Assembly: GCF_020085105.1 (NCBI RefSeq)
Contig: NC_058044.1
Span: 27,842,206 to 27,906,205, forward strand
Origin: Siniperca chuatsi
Lineage: Eukaryota > Chordata > Actinopteri > Centrarchiformes > Sinipercidae
Direction: 5' to 3'
DNA: 64,000 bases
Made by a program: the position numbers and the translations under genes. Under the pieces are notes generated by a model, which had not been told where the DNA came from, ran no database searches, and saw only the letters and a list, made by a program, of their open reading frames with translations. Shown in pieces: positions 8,589-19,756 of this stretch (the first letter of the stretch is position 1; each line of letters begins with the position of its first letter).

Positions 8589-9794
8589 TTGACCGCTCTT
8601 ATACACTCCCCTATCAACTGCCTTCTCCCTCTATGTTAAAAATGTAATTGTTAAAACCTCCTTAAGAATTTGGAACCAGTTTAAATGTCACCTTGGTTTG
8701 CAAACTTTTTCTACCTCTGTTCCACAAGCTGCAAATCAAGCTTTTCCTCCCTCTATATCGGATCGTGCATTTTCCATATGGTTCAAACTCAGAATTAAAC
8801 AATTCTCTCTTCCTAAACATAATTTTTTTTAGATACCTGCAAATTCGTAGTTTTGTTCGCTAGATAGATATGCCCAGTTCCCTAACCTGCCTGATGAGAT
8901 GCCTCCAGATGCTTTTCTCACTCAGGTCCCTGTGATGAAAGGTGTGATTTTGGGGGTAGGGATCTTTGGGTGGAGGATTTGGGGGAGGGGGATCTCTGAG
9001 GAATTTTGGGGGGGATATTCTTAAACATGCATACCTCATCTGTCTGCGCCAGACATGGGTTGATTCAATGTAAAGTTGTTCCCTGCACTAATTGGACCAA
9101 AGTTAGGCATCTCTAAATTTATGACAATATTGACCCCTCTTGTGAAAAATGTCATCAAACACCTGCAAACCATGTGCATATGTTTTGGTCGTGTAAATCT
9201 CCGCATAACTACTGGACTGCGATCTTCAATACTTTGACGGAGGTAACTGGGACACTTATCGAGCCTAATGCTATTACTGCTCTGTTCGGCATCCCTCAGT
9301 TGCTGTTTCCTAGGCTTCAAGCGGATCTGACGGCTTTTGTGGCATTATTGGCTAATACTGATGAGAGGGAAATCACCAACACTGCCTTCTCACACTCTGT
9401 GGATAAAAGACATTTTCAATAATTTACAGCTTGAAAAAATCCAATATACACTGAAAAGCTCTTCCAAGAAATGTAAGAAGATGTCGGGCCTTATTTTGCC
9501 TACACCTTCACAGTTATCCTCGAATGAGATTCCATTTTATCTTCTTATTTATTTATTATTCTCATTTGTTTATTTGTATTCTGACCTGAAGGGTGAAGTT
9601 ATTATGTTTACTGTAATATGTGACATATGACCAAGCTGACTGTTGGAGGTGTGTTTTTCTTATAGTTGCTATATATTGTATGTTGTTGTTTTTTCTGCTG
9701 CACTATAACATGACACTGTCACTCACAAGCGCTTTAGCATTATTGTCAATGTGTGTAAAAAAATGAATAAATAATAAAGTTCATAAAAAAAAAC
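8589..9794 (+). mobile_element. L1/Tx1-type LINE, 3' part (unit B)
   Basis: Begins mid-element at the A/B junction. It carries the C-terminal Cys/His segment CEKCHQTPANHVHMFWSCKS and the downstream SSSKKCKKMSGL-type region, and ends with tgtaaaaaaatgaataaat and a short A-rich tail at about 9794. Same element as 20905-23543, whose 5' part contains the RT core. Several indels make it non-functional. Confidence 0.8.
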
Positions 9795-10489
9795 TGTGCA
9801 TATACCATTCTGCACAGTGAAGACACCAAAGTGAAGTAACAATAAACAAAACACATTTTTGGGTGGAGGGGGACTTTAATAAAATGGTTACAACCAATTT
9901 ACAAATATCATGTATACTTTTCAATTTTATCAACCATTTCCCAAAACACATCATGTTTCTAAATTGTTATGAAGATCAACTGGCAGAGATTGAAACTGGC
10001 TTGAATACCACTACTTGATGCTAAAGTCTGATGCGTATTTAACATGCACATTAGTTGTTGGCTTTGCAACACATGCAACATAAACCAATATTTTATGATC
10101 CCATGAATTTCATTGGTAAAGAATTGTGTCCAAGATGTGTACTGAGTGGGTCATTTTATAATTCAGTGCATTCTGATGGACAAACTGTAATAAACACCTT
10201 CATATACACCAGGAGTCGGCAATTCGGTTCAACCTTGGGCCAGTTTTTTTTTACAGCGTTATTGAAGGGGGCGCAATTGTGATTTTACAGGCGCAATGGA
10301 TATGCAGGCTTATATGTTTTCAGTATGTTTAGTTTGTTTGAGTATTATTTTGATTTGCTTAAGAAAAGTTGATTGATTAATTGTTTTATAAAACTGTCTG
10401 TTTTAGGATTGTGTCTGAGAGCAGATTTCACTTTCCCATTAGTAAGTAATGACTAACACAGTAACAGAAGCTTATATGTTAATACTCAT
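9795..10489. other. Unit B spacer after LINE
   Basis: AT-rich, without a recognised gene. Around 10211-10295 it contains caggagtcggcaattcggtt and a gggggcgcaattgtg patch resembling the end of a dispersed fish repeat. The homologue in C is 23544-24220, which lacks the duplicated aacatgcaac seen here at 10070-10079. Confidence 0.35.
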
Positions 10490-11029
10490 TTAGCAAAAAT
10501 TACTCATATATGCAAATGTATCTTCTATGTTGCACCATGAGACTGGAGATGTAGCTGGTACCTGGTTATCCACACACCATAAAAACTGTCCTGCTTTATG
10601 TTTGAATAAAAGTACTGTTGTTGTTGGAGGGCTGGCTTTTTGCCGACATTGATATTGTCTATTGACACCTGTTAAAGGAAAACAGTCTAGTCTTCTTTGT
10701 TGGGGATCCGAAGAGAAGGGATACACAGTACACTTCAAGTAGTTTGGCTCTTTATGCCTTATAGAGCTTTTGTGTTCATTGATTTCTTGTATGTTTTTGA
10801 CAATGTGGGCCCCAGGTGTGCAAGTAGTAATACATGATACTGATTGGGGCGGAAACATAGTGTCACCTTTACTGTCTCCTATTGCTTTCAAGAACAAAAG
10901 TCTGTTCACTCCGTCTGACCAATAAAAATATGTTGTTTTTCTGTGCTCTGTGCATATTAAACAAAAAGTTAATAATAAACAAAAAGTTAATATTAAAAAG
11001 TTAATATTTTTCAATAGTGCTTCTACCAA
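10490..11029 (-). CDS. Unidentified 179-residue open frame (unit B)
   Basis: Uninterrupted minus-strand frame. The first 25 residues are hydrophobic (NFLILTFCLLLTFCLI), so a signal peptide or membrane anchor is possible. They are followed by YFYWSDGVNRLLFLKA and a Cys-containing remainder with a KHKAGQFLWCVDNQ stretch. It is open in B and C (183 residues in C) and frame-shifted in A. The hydrophobic start coincides with an AT-rich repeated motif (acaaaaagttaat), which lowers confidence. No family recognised. Confidence 0.25.
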   Translation of the reverse strand: MVEALLKNINFLILTFCLLLTFCLICTEHRKTTYFYWSDGVNRLLFLKAIGDSKGDTMFPPQSVSCITTCTPGAHIVKNIQEINEHKSSIRHKEPNYLKCTVYPFSSDPQQRRLDCFPLTGVNRQYQCRQKASPPTTTVLLFKHKAGQFLWCVDNQVPATSPVSWCNIEDTFAYMSNFC

Positions 11030-11410
11030 AACTGCATGATTTTGGAAAATTAATCAGATCAGAGGTAGTTAGAAAATGCTATTAAGGTCTTTGTTAGAAT
11101 TCTGAGAAGCTAGAACACATGATGAGAATGCTCCATCATCACAATCATTGTAGAAGAACACTGACATCATAATGAACATCTTGGTTGTCTCCTGCTCCTG
11201 TAGAAAACCTCATTTACATTTAACAACCTGAGCTGAGTACTACCTCTCTGTCTTTGGTGAAAACAAACTCTCAACAATTGCAAAATACAACTTCAGTAAC
11301 TACAACAACAACTATATCAGAAAGTACCACAACTCTGAAACTACAATACAGTTTCAAGTTGAACTCCAACTGTGAAGTACGACTACTATATTTACAGCCA
11401 ATATCTTGAC

Positions 11411-12767
11411 ATGGACAGAAGATCCGGCTCAAGAAACCGGGTAAGCTTTTCTCATTTGACCCGGACAGACATTTTGGTGAACACTTTTTTCAGCAATGTG
11501 TTGCTTAAATCATTTTCTAGAAAGAAGATAGATGTTAGAGTGTCACAACTTGAATCATTTATTGTTACCCACACTTAACCCCAAACAAACTCAAGTGAAA
11601 CTGAAAAATAGTAAGTGCACATAGTAGTTCTTTGTGTATCAAATGTCAACAGAAGAACTACATGTATGTTTCTGTCTTTCAGGCATTTTGGCCAATGCAG
11701 TTTGGTGCTGCATTATACGGCCCAATCAGGCCGGCTGCGGTGCAGCTGCAGCACTCCGAGCAGCTTCCTAACTCAGTTGTGCAGGGACTCAGAGATGCCT
11801 TGTACTCTGCCATCACTGAGATAAAGTCTCTCAAGGAGGAAAACAAAGCTCTGAAGGAGCAGATTGGCCTGCTGGGAAACAGGCAGGTGGAGGTGAGCCA
11901 GCTCCAAGAGGAGCTCAAACAAAAAGATGACCTCCTCAAAAGGGTCACCAAAAAAAGGCGGGCTAGAACAAGAGCCCACATGGAGACCCTGGGCCTGCTG
12001 TCTCAGATGGAGAAGGAGCTGAAGAGGAGCGAAGAGCAGTGGAAGAGCACATGTGATGCTCTGGAGGCGAGCCTCGTGTCCAAGAACAACCAGCTGCAGG
12101 TACGCTGCCTCAGCTCATCGCTATGCTTCAGAATAATGACTTGTTGGATTCTAACAGCTTGTTTTAGATGGGTTCAGAATGAGCTTTTGCAGTAAAACAT
12201 ATACTGTTTTTCTCTTTTCAGAAGCTCACTTTCAACACAAAGGAGCAGGAGCAGTCTGAGAAAAAAGATAGAAAGGAACAGGAGGAGAAGAAAATGAAAG
12301 AGGAGGAGGAGGAGGAGAAAAATGAGAAGAAGAGAAAGGAAGAAAAAGAAAAGATGGAAAATGTGGAGAAAGAAAAGGCAAAGAAAGAGAGGAAAGAACA
12401 GATGGAAAAGGTGGAGAAAGAAAAGATGGAGAAAGAGAGGAAAGAAAAGCTGGAGAAAGAAAAGGCAAAGAAAGAGAGGAAAGAAAAGATGGAAAAGGAG
12501 GAGAAAGAAAAGATGGAGAAAGAGAGGAAAGAAAAGGTGGAGAAAGAAAAGGCAAAGCAAGAGAGGAAAGAAAAGATGGAAAAGGAGGAGAAAGAAAGAA
12601 TGGAGAAAGAGAGGAAAGAAAAGATGGAGAACAAAGAAAATGAAAAGGAGGAGAAGGAGTTGAAGAGGAATGAAGAGAAGGAAATGAATGAGAAAAATGA
12701 GAAGAAGGCAAAGAAGAAGAGGGGAAGAAAAAGAAGAACAGGCGTGCAAACTGAAAAGCAACAGTAA
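11411..12767 (+). CDS. Coiled-coil Lys/Glu-rich protein, intact three-exon copy (unit B)
   Basis: Exon 1 is 11411-11440 (MDRRSGSRNR, donor gtaagc), exon 2 is 11683-12099 (139 codons, acceptor tctttcag, donor gtacgc) and exon 3 is 12222-12767 (181 codons and TAA). All joins are in phase 0, giving a predicted 330-residue protein. Exon 2 holds a short AFWPMQFGAALYGPIRPAA head, then a heptad-rich coiled coil (EIKSLKEENKALKEQIGLL and onward). Exon 3 is a highly charged KEKMEKERKEK repeat ending in a basic KKAKKKRGRKRRTG cluster that could be a nuclear signal. No enzyme motif and no family recognised; it superficially resembles golgin or trichohyalin-type coiled coils. A second frame continues past the stop to a possible donor (CTCAG|gtcaga near 12798), so the true gene may have further exons. 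Confidence 0.65.
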
Positions 12768-12829
12768 GGAGGAGAAACCTGCTGCCGGTTTGACTCAGGT
12801 CAGACATCAGCCCAACATCCTTCCTCCTG

Positions 12830-13015
12830 AAACCCCTACCCCTACCCTCCACCCCTACCTACCTTACCCACTCCCCCTTCCTACCCCCTTCTCCTCCTAC
12901 CCCTTCCCCACCCCCTTCTACCCCTTCTACCCCTTCTCCCCTTCCCCTCCTACCTCACCCCCTCTTATCCCTTCCTCCCCAAACCTCCACCCCTCCCCAC
13001 CCAACCCTTCTTGTG
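12830..13015 (+). repeat. C-rich pyrimidine tract (unit B)
   Basis: Counterpart of 2156-2340, with several length differences in C and T runs. Confidence 0.75.
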
Positions 13016-13365
13016 CACCTATTAAATATTTTAAAATGTTGCAAATTGTTCAATCCAGTTCTGTTGAAGTAAATTACATCTGCCTGTGTATGCCTTTCTG
13101 AATATAGATATAATTTTAATATGATACCCATTTTACACTGGGAAAAATCCCGCTAACACCCACTAACATCTGGCTTTTGTCTTCAGTGTGAGAGGGTACA
13201 ATCAGCATTCACTCAAAAACCTGCATATACACGCTAATTTTGGTGTAAATCATTTTATACTATAATAGTATAAAATGATATAGGCTCCATGGCTCCTATC
13301 AAGTACTACAGCATTACAGTCCTTGTTTTGGAGGAACAGAGCCAACATGTAAGGGGTCTTTAAAT

Positions 13366-13718
13366 TAGGGTTGAGCGAGTACTCGGCTGAAACGAATATC
13401 CAGTACAGATAATATCCTTTTTACGAGTATGAGTATCATCAGAGTAAAATGTGTCAATATCTGTACTTGTTATATATAGCAACTTTTATTAAAAACCTTG
13501 TTCTGTAAATAGTTCTCTTACTCTTGTGATCAAAAACATTGCTCTGAAGCTCAATTCTGAGGTTGTTCTGTAAATAGTTTTCTAATAAATATAGCAACTT
13601 CTGATCAACCCATATCAATTTCCAGCTTAAATGAACAACTTCTGGTTAGTCACACCAGTAGTAACCACCCATGTCTGGTTTAAGCCTGGATACGAATACA
13701 GATAATTTAGTTAGTTAG
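13366..13718. mobile_element. hAT-type MITE, 3' end deleted (unit B)
   Basis: Same truncated form as in unit A: left terminal repeat after ctttaaat, right end lost at the same fusion point with the Tc1 relic. Confidence 0.75.
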
Positions 13719-13915
13719 AGCCGGGTCCGTAGAAAGAAAAGGTTTTCCCAGTTTGGTGTGGAAGAACTTGACAGGCCTGCACACGACACTTCTCAGATAG
13801 GTGGAGCCTGTTATAGCAGCATGTTAATTCCCCATGGTTTTTGGAATGCGATGCTTAACAATGACATGTGGGTGTAATGTTCAGGTGTCCACATAGATTT
13901 GGCCATGTAGTGTAT
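13719..13915 (+). mobile_element. Tc1-like relic, 3' end only (unit B)
   Basis: Counterpart of 3048-3243, with the FGVEELDRPAHDT peptide remnant and the terminal repeat ending tagtgtata. Confidence 0.75.
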
Positions 13916-14298
13916 ATAATGACACGTGCCCCCACTAATTGAATGATAATTCATCCTCACATAATGACCTGCACCTGCAAAAAAACTCTTCCCTGTGCAC
14001 AAATCAAACAAAGCAAAAATGAAGACTCTGATTAGGATCTGAGAGCTTGCCAATCAAATGGTCCTAAAATGCAAGATAACTCTGAGGAATCAAAGATTGT
14101 CTTAAAGAAATACACAGTGCTGCTGTGAAAAGGGCTGAGTGTATTTGGCCTCTTAGCTTGTTCTTTAGTGCCACTCTCCAGCCAGCCTGTCAACATTGTA
14201 CACAAAATATCAGAATTTACAGGATGGGTTGCCACAGCATCTGCAGAGCAGTGTATTACTGGGAATGTCATGCTCATCAGAGGATAAACCTGTTTTAT

Positions 14299-14463
14299 TT
14301 AGGTTACAATGTGGCCTTTTCTCAGTGTCACCTTCAGGTCAAACATTTCAGTTTTTGCCCCACTTATGGTATGGTTGCCTCCACAGTCGTCATCTGTCCA
14401 AGTTTTCTGGTGTGTATTGAACATCACAGCCTCAATGGGCTGCTGTTGTGGCTTTAGACCTCC
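14299..14463 (-). CDS. Candidate terminal exon of an unidentified gene (unit B)
   Basis: Counterpart of 3626-3790 with the same frame and the same TAA. The acceptor side is replaced by (TA)n. Coding status uncertain. Confidence 0.22.
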   Translation of the reverse strand, partial: GGLKPQQQPIEAVMFNTHQKTWTDDDCGGNHTISGAKTEMFDLKVTLRKGHIVT

Positions 14464-14465
14464 AG

Positions 14466-14467
<2 letters not shown>

Positions 14468-14557
<90 letters not shown>
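14468..14557. repeat. (TA)n microsatellite (unit B)
   Basis: Pure TA run 5' of the R4 LINE, about 17 bases longer than in unit A. Confidence 0.97.
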
Positions 14558-14559
<2 letters not shown>

Positions 14560-14568
14560 TCTTAATTT

Positions 14569-16207
14569 TACTTGCACACGTATCCATCAAATGTGGCATA
14601 TACCAAGGAGATGCTCTGTCCCCACTGCTGTTCTGCATAGGTCTGAACCCCTCAGCCAAATAATCAACAAGACTGGCTATGGATACCGACTCAGGAGCGG
14701 GGCCACCATCAGTCACCTCCTCTACATGGATGACATCAAGCTATACGCTAAGAGCGGCGGGACATCGACTCACTGATCCACACCACCAGGATCTACAGCT
14801 CTGACATTGGGATGTCATTTGGGCTTGAGAAGTGCAGTCGAATGGTGACAAAGAGAGGGAAGGTAGTCCACACAGAAGGGGTCTCACTCCCAGAAGGAAC
14901 AATAGCAGACATTGAGGATGGTTACAAGTACCTTGGAATACCACAGGCAAATGGCAACCTCGAAGAGAGGCAACAAGGAAGACGGCAACGGCCAAATACC
15001 TCCAACGAGTAAGGCAAGTCCTAAGAAGTCAGCTCAATGGCAAGAACAAAGCCCAGGCAATAAACAGCTACGCCCTGCCAGTGATCAGATACCCTGCGGG
15101 AATAATAAGATGGCCAAAGGAGGAGATACAGACCACAGACGTTAAGACGCGAAAGCTCCTCACCATGCATGGAGGGTTCCATCCCAAATCCAGCACCCTG
15201 AGACTGTACGCTAGCCGTAAGGAAGGCGGCCGTGGACTAGTGAGTGTGAGAGCCACTATCCAGGATGAAACATCCAAGATCCACAAGTACATCCAAGATA
15301 AGGCCCCAACAGATGACATGCTCAGGGAATGTCTCAGGCAATGGAGAACAGAGGAAGACGTGCTGGAGGAAGGACCATCATGGGAGGACAAACCCCTACA
15401 TGGGATGTACCACCGGAACATAACTGAAGTGGCTGATATCAAGAAGTCCTACCAATGGCTAGAGCGGGCTGGATTGAAGGACAGCACAGAGGCACTCATC
15501 ATGGCTGCACAGGAGCAGGCCCTGGGCACCAGAGCAATAGAGGCCCAGATCTACCACACCAGACAAGACCCAAGGTGTAGGCTGTGCAAAGAGGCCCCTG
15601 AGACAATCCAGCACATAACTGCAGGGTGTAAGATGCTGGCAGGAAAAGCATACATGGAGCGCCATAACCAAGTAGCTGGCATAGTGTACAGGAACATCTG
15701 CACTGAGTATGGACTGGAAACCCCGAGGTCAAAGTGGGAAACACCTCCAAAGGTGGTAGAGAATGACCGAGCCAAGATCCTGTGGGACTTCCAGATCCAG
15801 ACTGACAGAATGGTAATGGCGAACCAGCCTGACATCGTGGTGGTTGACAAACAACAGAGGAAAGCCGTTGTGGTTGATGTGGCGATACCAAGCGATGGCA
15901 ACATCAGGAAAAAGGAACATGAGAAACTAGAGAAGTACCAAGGGCTCAGAGAAGAGCTGGAGAAGGCCTGGAAGGTGAAGGCAATAGTGGTGCCCGTGGT
16001 CATTGGAGCACTTGGGGCAGTGACCCCCAAACTGGAGGAGTGGCTACAGCAGATCCCTGGAAGAACACCAGACATCTCGGTCCAGAAGAGCGCAGTACTG
16101 GGAACAGCAAAAATACTGCGCAGAACCCTCAAGCTCCCAGGACTCTGGTAGAGGACCCGAGCTCGAAGGATGAGACCACCCGCGGAGGGTGAAGGACAAA
16201 GTTTTTT
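14569..16207 (+). mobile_element. R4/Rex6-clade LINE, 5'-truncated (unit B)
   Basis: Same insertion as 3881-5520 with the same 5' truncation point. RT (GIYQGDALSPLLF, YMDDIKLY, then FGLEKCSRM in frame, unlike A), CCHC finger and restriction-like nuclease follow. A long open stretch from 15081 to the TAG at 16149-16151 covers the C-terminal part of the RT region, the finger and the nuclease. Private frameshifts lie in the RT segment (around 14649, 14755 and 14967). It differs from A by about five substitutions by eye over 1.6 kb. Confidence 0.85.
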
Positions 16208-17285
16208 ATATATATATGTATATATATGAAGAGAAACCTCGGGAAGAGCTACAGAGGAGGGATCCCTCTCCCAGGAGGGACAGACATGCAATAGATGTCG
16301 TGTGTACAGAATAGATTCACAACAGAAAATACAGTACAAAATGCATATGTATATGTATTGTTTGTACAAATGTATTGTTTGTACAAATAGTACAAACAAT
16401 TATGATGACAAAATGTAGATTGTAAAACATAAGTGAAGAGGATCTGGATGGATCCAGAAGGACAATTACGCAGCTACAGGTGATGCCCACTAAGTAGGAT
16501 CTGAGCCACGCAACCTCCTCTCCACCATAGAGACAGCAGCAGTGTTCCAGCAATCACAGATCCAGACTCTGCAGCTCCTGAGGCAGAAATACCTGCTGAA
16601 AGCGACAGAAGGAGAGATAAGAGACGAGAAAGCACAAAACTACCGGAACGATTAAATGTAGATTTAGTAACATGCATTAATGGGATAATCATTCTGAAAA
16701 TTTTGCTCGATGGTTGTGGAAAATCACTGGAAAAAAATAACAACTGCTGTCTATGTCCTGGTCGATTCATACAGCCAAAATGATTTGAGGCAGACTGCGG
16801 GTTAATGACTCAAACTGGCGTCTTCTGGGGTCCCGTTCTGAAAGGAAGGAAAAAAGGAAAAAAATAAGACTAAGGCTGTTTTTGTTTAATGTATCAATCA
16901 AAGACATAAACTTAACTACTTTCAGAGGGGTTGTTCTGCCCACACTGTTCGACATGAGCGCAGCTAAGCAGAGGTGTATTGTCTTCTTTACTGAGACGAT
17001 TCCTTGAAAATGCTGACAGAGTAGAACTGGAAGAAATTAAACAAAGCATATTTTTCAGGCACTTGGCTGTGACATATTAATATTACATTCATAGCACCAC
17101 CTGCTGGCGAGAATTAATCTGTCAACATAAGTGTTCTAAAAAGACACCAGATATTGATAACAACAACTCCACAGTGTCCGTTTGTATTGTAATTATCAGA
17201 AAGAAGACCACGGACCCAAAGCAAACCTAGATAAATATAAAATTCCAACATGACGTGACATTTTGTTGTTATTTTGTCATTACAG
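16208..17285. other. Unit B spacer from R4 LINE to P2X7-like exon
   Basis: Counterpart of 5521-6601, including the candidate coiled-coil exon (about 16500-16654; an extra T turns NDKM into a stop two codons early). No other gene seen. Confidence 0.35.
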
Positions 17286-17372
17286 TCGTGCCGGAGAAAC
17301 CTGGGAAAGCACAACAGGGTTGTCATACCTTCTTGTGTTGTACTCCGTATTCATCAGGAGCACAGACTTTAA
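17286..17372 (+). pseudogene. P2X7-like last exon, damaged copy (unit B)
   Basis: Same acceptor and LGKHNRVVIPSCVV start as 6602-6724. A 23-base deletion after HQE removes the YPDEDGEYT part, so the frame stops at 17370-17372 with HRL. The deletion lies where A and C have a short direct repeat (ggagta) on both sides. Confidence 0.5.
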
Positions 17373-17872
17373 ACCTCCCATTTAAATTTAAAGTCTTTTA
17401 TATTGTAATTGTTTGGTAATTTGTTATGTACACAATTATGCATTCAATACACTTTTAATAAATATCATAGATGTCTTGGACAGCTGTTTTTGAGTAATGA
17501 CATGTTTGTATGTATGTCACAACTTAACTTTTTTTAACATGGAGGCTGGTGGGGCTCTAGTGCAGGGACGGACCGAGGCAGGAGGCAGGCAGATATGCTG
17601 GAGGAAGACGATGACAGCTGCACGTGGGGAAAACACTCTTGTCAAATCTTACTATCATGTTATCATATATCATACAATAAGTCGATAATGTAATTATTGC
17701 AACAGGCCTAATGTAATGTATATATTACCCAAATAACAAAATTTTGATTAAGGGCCAGATTAGTACGGTGAGATGATGACTTACATGCTGGCAGAAAACA
17801 GCTGATTAGGGAAGGGGTTGTGGGGTTAGATGGGTGTTGAGTCACCATGTGTTGGAGCTATTTCCACCCCAC
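17373..17872. other. Unit B spacer
   Basis: Counterpart of 6725-7211: 3' UTR-like AT-rich sequence with an AATAAA near 17457. No gene seen. Confidence 0.35.
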
Positions 17873-18043
17873 CTGGACAGCTGAGCCTGGACACATGGCT
17901 AGCAATTGCGTCTGATTTCTCAGGTCACTCATACTGTGAGCACAGGAATCCAGGAACAGCCACTGCATTCATCTCAGCCACAAAGCGTGAAGGGTCATGG
18001 ATGACCTCGTTAAAGAGGAGGTCCGTAAGCTCAGTCACATACT
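17873..18043 (-). pseudogene. Second exon of the broken THAP gene (unit B)
   Basis: Same 171-base exon with both splice sites kept as in unit A. One substitution in the LCSQYERP region (gtcactcat instead of gtcgctcat) changes a Glu-Arg context to Glu-stop-like spacing on the minus strand only if read out of frame; in frame it changes the Arg codon. Confidence 0.5.
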
Positions 18044-18610
18044 CTAAAACACAGGAGAGAGCACATAACATAGCATATAGTTTGAGTCATTCATATGGTT
18101 TCAACTGTTGACAAATTGTTACCAAAGTAACTGCAATAGAAATGTTGTGTTTACTGCTAGGAATTGTGTCACACTGGCAAATGTACTACACCTTGTCGCT
18201 CAGGTGGTGCCAAAATCTCGCGCCAGCGGGCGGATGTGTTTGGAATCATGCATATATTAGTATGGAAATACCAACAGACAATTGAGAATTACCTAACCAG
18301 TAGTATATTTGGCCTTGACCATGGCACACAACATGTTCCCCTCTCTTGGCCTTGGGAAATTTTATTTGGAACTGCAGTTCTCCTGCTGCAGTCCTCGCTT
18401 GGGTAAGCCAGAATTTTCATTGAAATGCAATGCGGCCAGGTAAAGTCTAAAATGAGGAGGATTTGTATGGGATTACTCCAAAATAGTTACGCTTGGGCCA
18501 CACTGCCTTCCTCTCTCTACCTGTGTGTGGTGGCTGTCTCGCTGAACTGCTGCGGCTCGCACATGTGTGGTGTCCACACAGACAGCGGTTCCACGACGCA
18601 CACACGCTGC

Positions 18611-18881
18611 TCAGATAGTTGGTTCAGCCCCATTCCCCAGTAACAGCGGCTTATCACTGAATCCCAGTTATCTCCGATGAAAGTTTGTAAAACTATCAGG
18701 TGTAAAATGCAGAGGCAGAGGTGGGTGTTGGTGGTGATCCATAGCTCTCCATCAAGGTGGATCTTCACAAAATCAATCCACCTTTTCTTGATCTCATAAT
18801 TCTTGGGAAATTTAAATGAGGAGGCCGAGCTGTTTCGTAATTTCTTGCATTCAGGAATATGCATTGGCGGGACGAAGGCAT
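18611..18881 (-). pseudogene. THAP-domain exon, broken (unit B)
   Basis: Carries the frameshift and stop common to all units. In addition one G is missing in the codons just after the start (caggaatatg here versus cagggaatatg), which takes the ATG of 18881 out of frame with the zinc finger. Confidence 0.75.
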
Positions 18882-19251
18882 AGCTAGCTAGCAACCTGTA
18901 GGCTGTAGTAACTAACAGCAAAGTTAGTTATTGTAGTGTTAGGGGAGGGGCCACGCTCGGTGGCTCCAGTGCGTCATGGAGCCATGGTTTCAGCCCCGCC
19001 CAAAAAATCCTGAACACAAAGATGGTGAAAAACGGTCTAACTCCACAGTTCAGTACTACATAGTTAACAGTCTTCGTAACGTGTTTTAAGCAATACATTT
19101 TTAACATTTATGATGCGTTTAGAAACAAACTTCTGAATTTCCTTTACACGGTCTGTTTCTGTTATGCTGACCATCTTTTTGTTGCAGATTCTCCGTACAG
19201 ATATAATCAGCCCCTTAAAGGTCACAGCGAGATTGTTTTTGAGAACTACTT

Positions 19252-19702
19252 GAACGTAGCTTAAGAAGCTAAATTTAACAGCATGCACGACCGTTACATT
19301 GGCTAGGTTAGCGAGTTAGCCATCGTGGAACCTAACGTTAAGCTACTGGTTGTTGTGTTTGACAAGCGGTGGGGCCTATCGCCACTAACTAGCTAAGTCT
19401 GGCTATTTATGCCAGCGCCAACGTGTTTTAGTAGTGTTGTATTTTAATCACCATGAACAAATCTTGTCAGAATCACAACAAAGTCATGAACAACCTATTT
19501 GACTTTACGTTACAGTGACAGCGCACGTCAGGGCCGGGCTAGCTAACCCATTCAATGATGCCATTTTGCTAACAAACTGAAGATAACGCTAACAGCCTGA
19601 GAGCTACACTGACACACAAGTGCCGCCGATGAATCTTTAAACTCGTCAGTAGTCTGTATTAACGCCAGCTATCGCTATGCAGCTCTTAAACAATCAACTC
19701 AC
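19252..19702 (-). other. Remaining part of naa15 intron 1
   Basis: 450 bases of non-repetitive sequence with many gctaacgttagc-type steps, frequent in fish promoter-proximal introns. It is cut on its 3' side by the unit B/unit C junction. Confidence 0.6.
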
Positions 19703-19756
19703 CAAAATCCTCTTGAAGAGAGCGTTCTCTTTCGGCGGTAAAGTAACTGTCGGCAT
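19703..19756 (-). CDS. naa15: naa15 coding exon 1 (NatA auxiliary subunit), isolated in this window
   Basis: The minus strand from 19756 reads MPTVTLPPKENALFKRIL, 18 codons, then a consensus donor GTGAGT at 19702-19697. Vertebrate NAA15 begins MPAVSLPPKENALFKRIL, and I recall exon 1 ending exactly there. NAA15 is the TPR scaffold of the NatA complex that anchors the NAA10 acetyltransferase to ribosomes. Intron 1 runs only to 19252, where the sequence switches into the end of unit B. No exon 2 (expected RCYEHKQYRNGLKFC-like) is visible to the left within the window. So this is either an orphan exon left by the tandem duplication, or intron 1 now spans more than 19 kb of duplicated units. The paralogue (a or b) cannot be told. 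Confidence 0.85.

Larger units (their letters stand above)
8589..19251. repeat. Tandem segmental duplication, unit B
   Basis: Second copy, about 10.66 kb. It starts abruptly inside an L1-type LINE (the base after 8588 matches about 22346 of unit C) and ends at 19251 with the same gagaactactt edge as A and C. It carries the R4 LINE and the hAT/Tc1 deletion like A. It is the only unit in which the coiled-coil gene has an unbroken reading frame across three exons. Private changes include a 23-base deletion in the P2X7-like last exon and a one-base loss near the THAP start. Confidence 0.93.
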
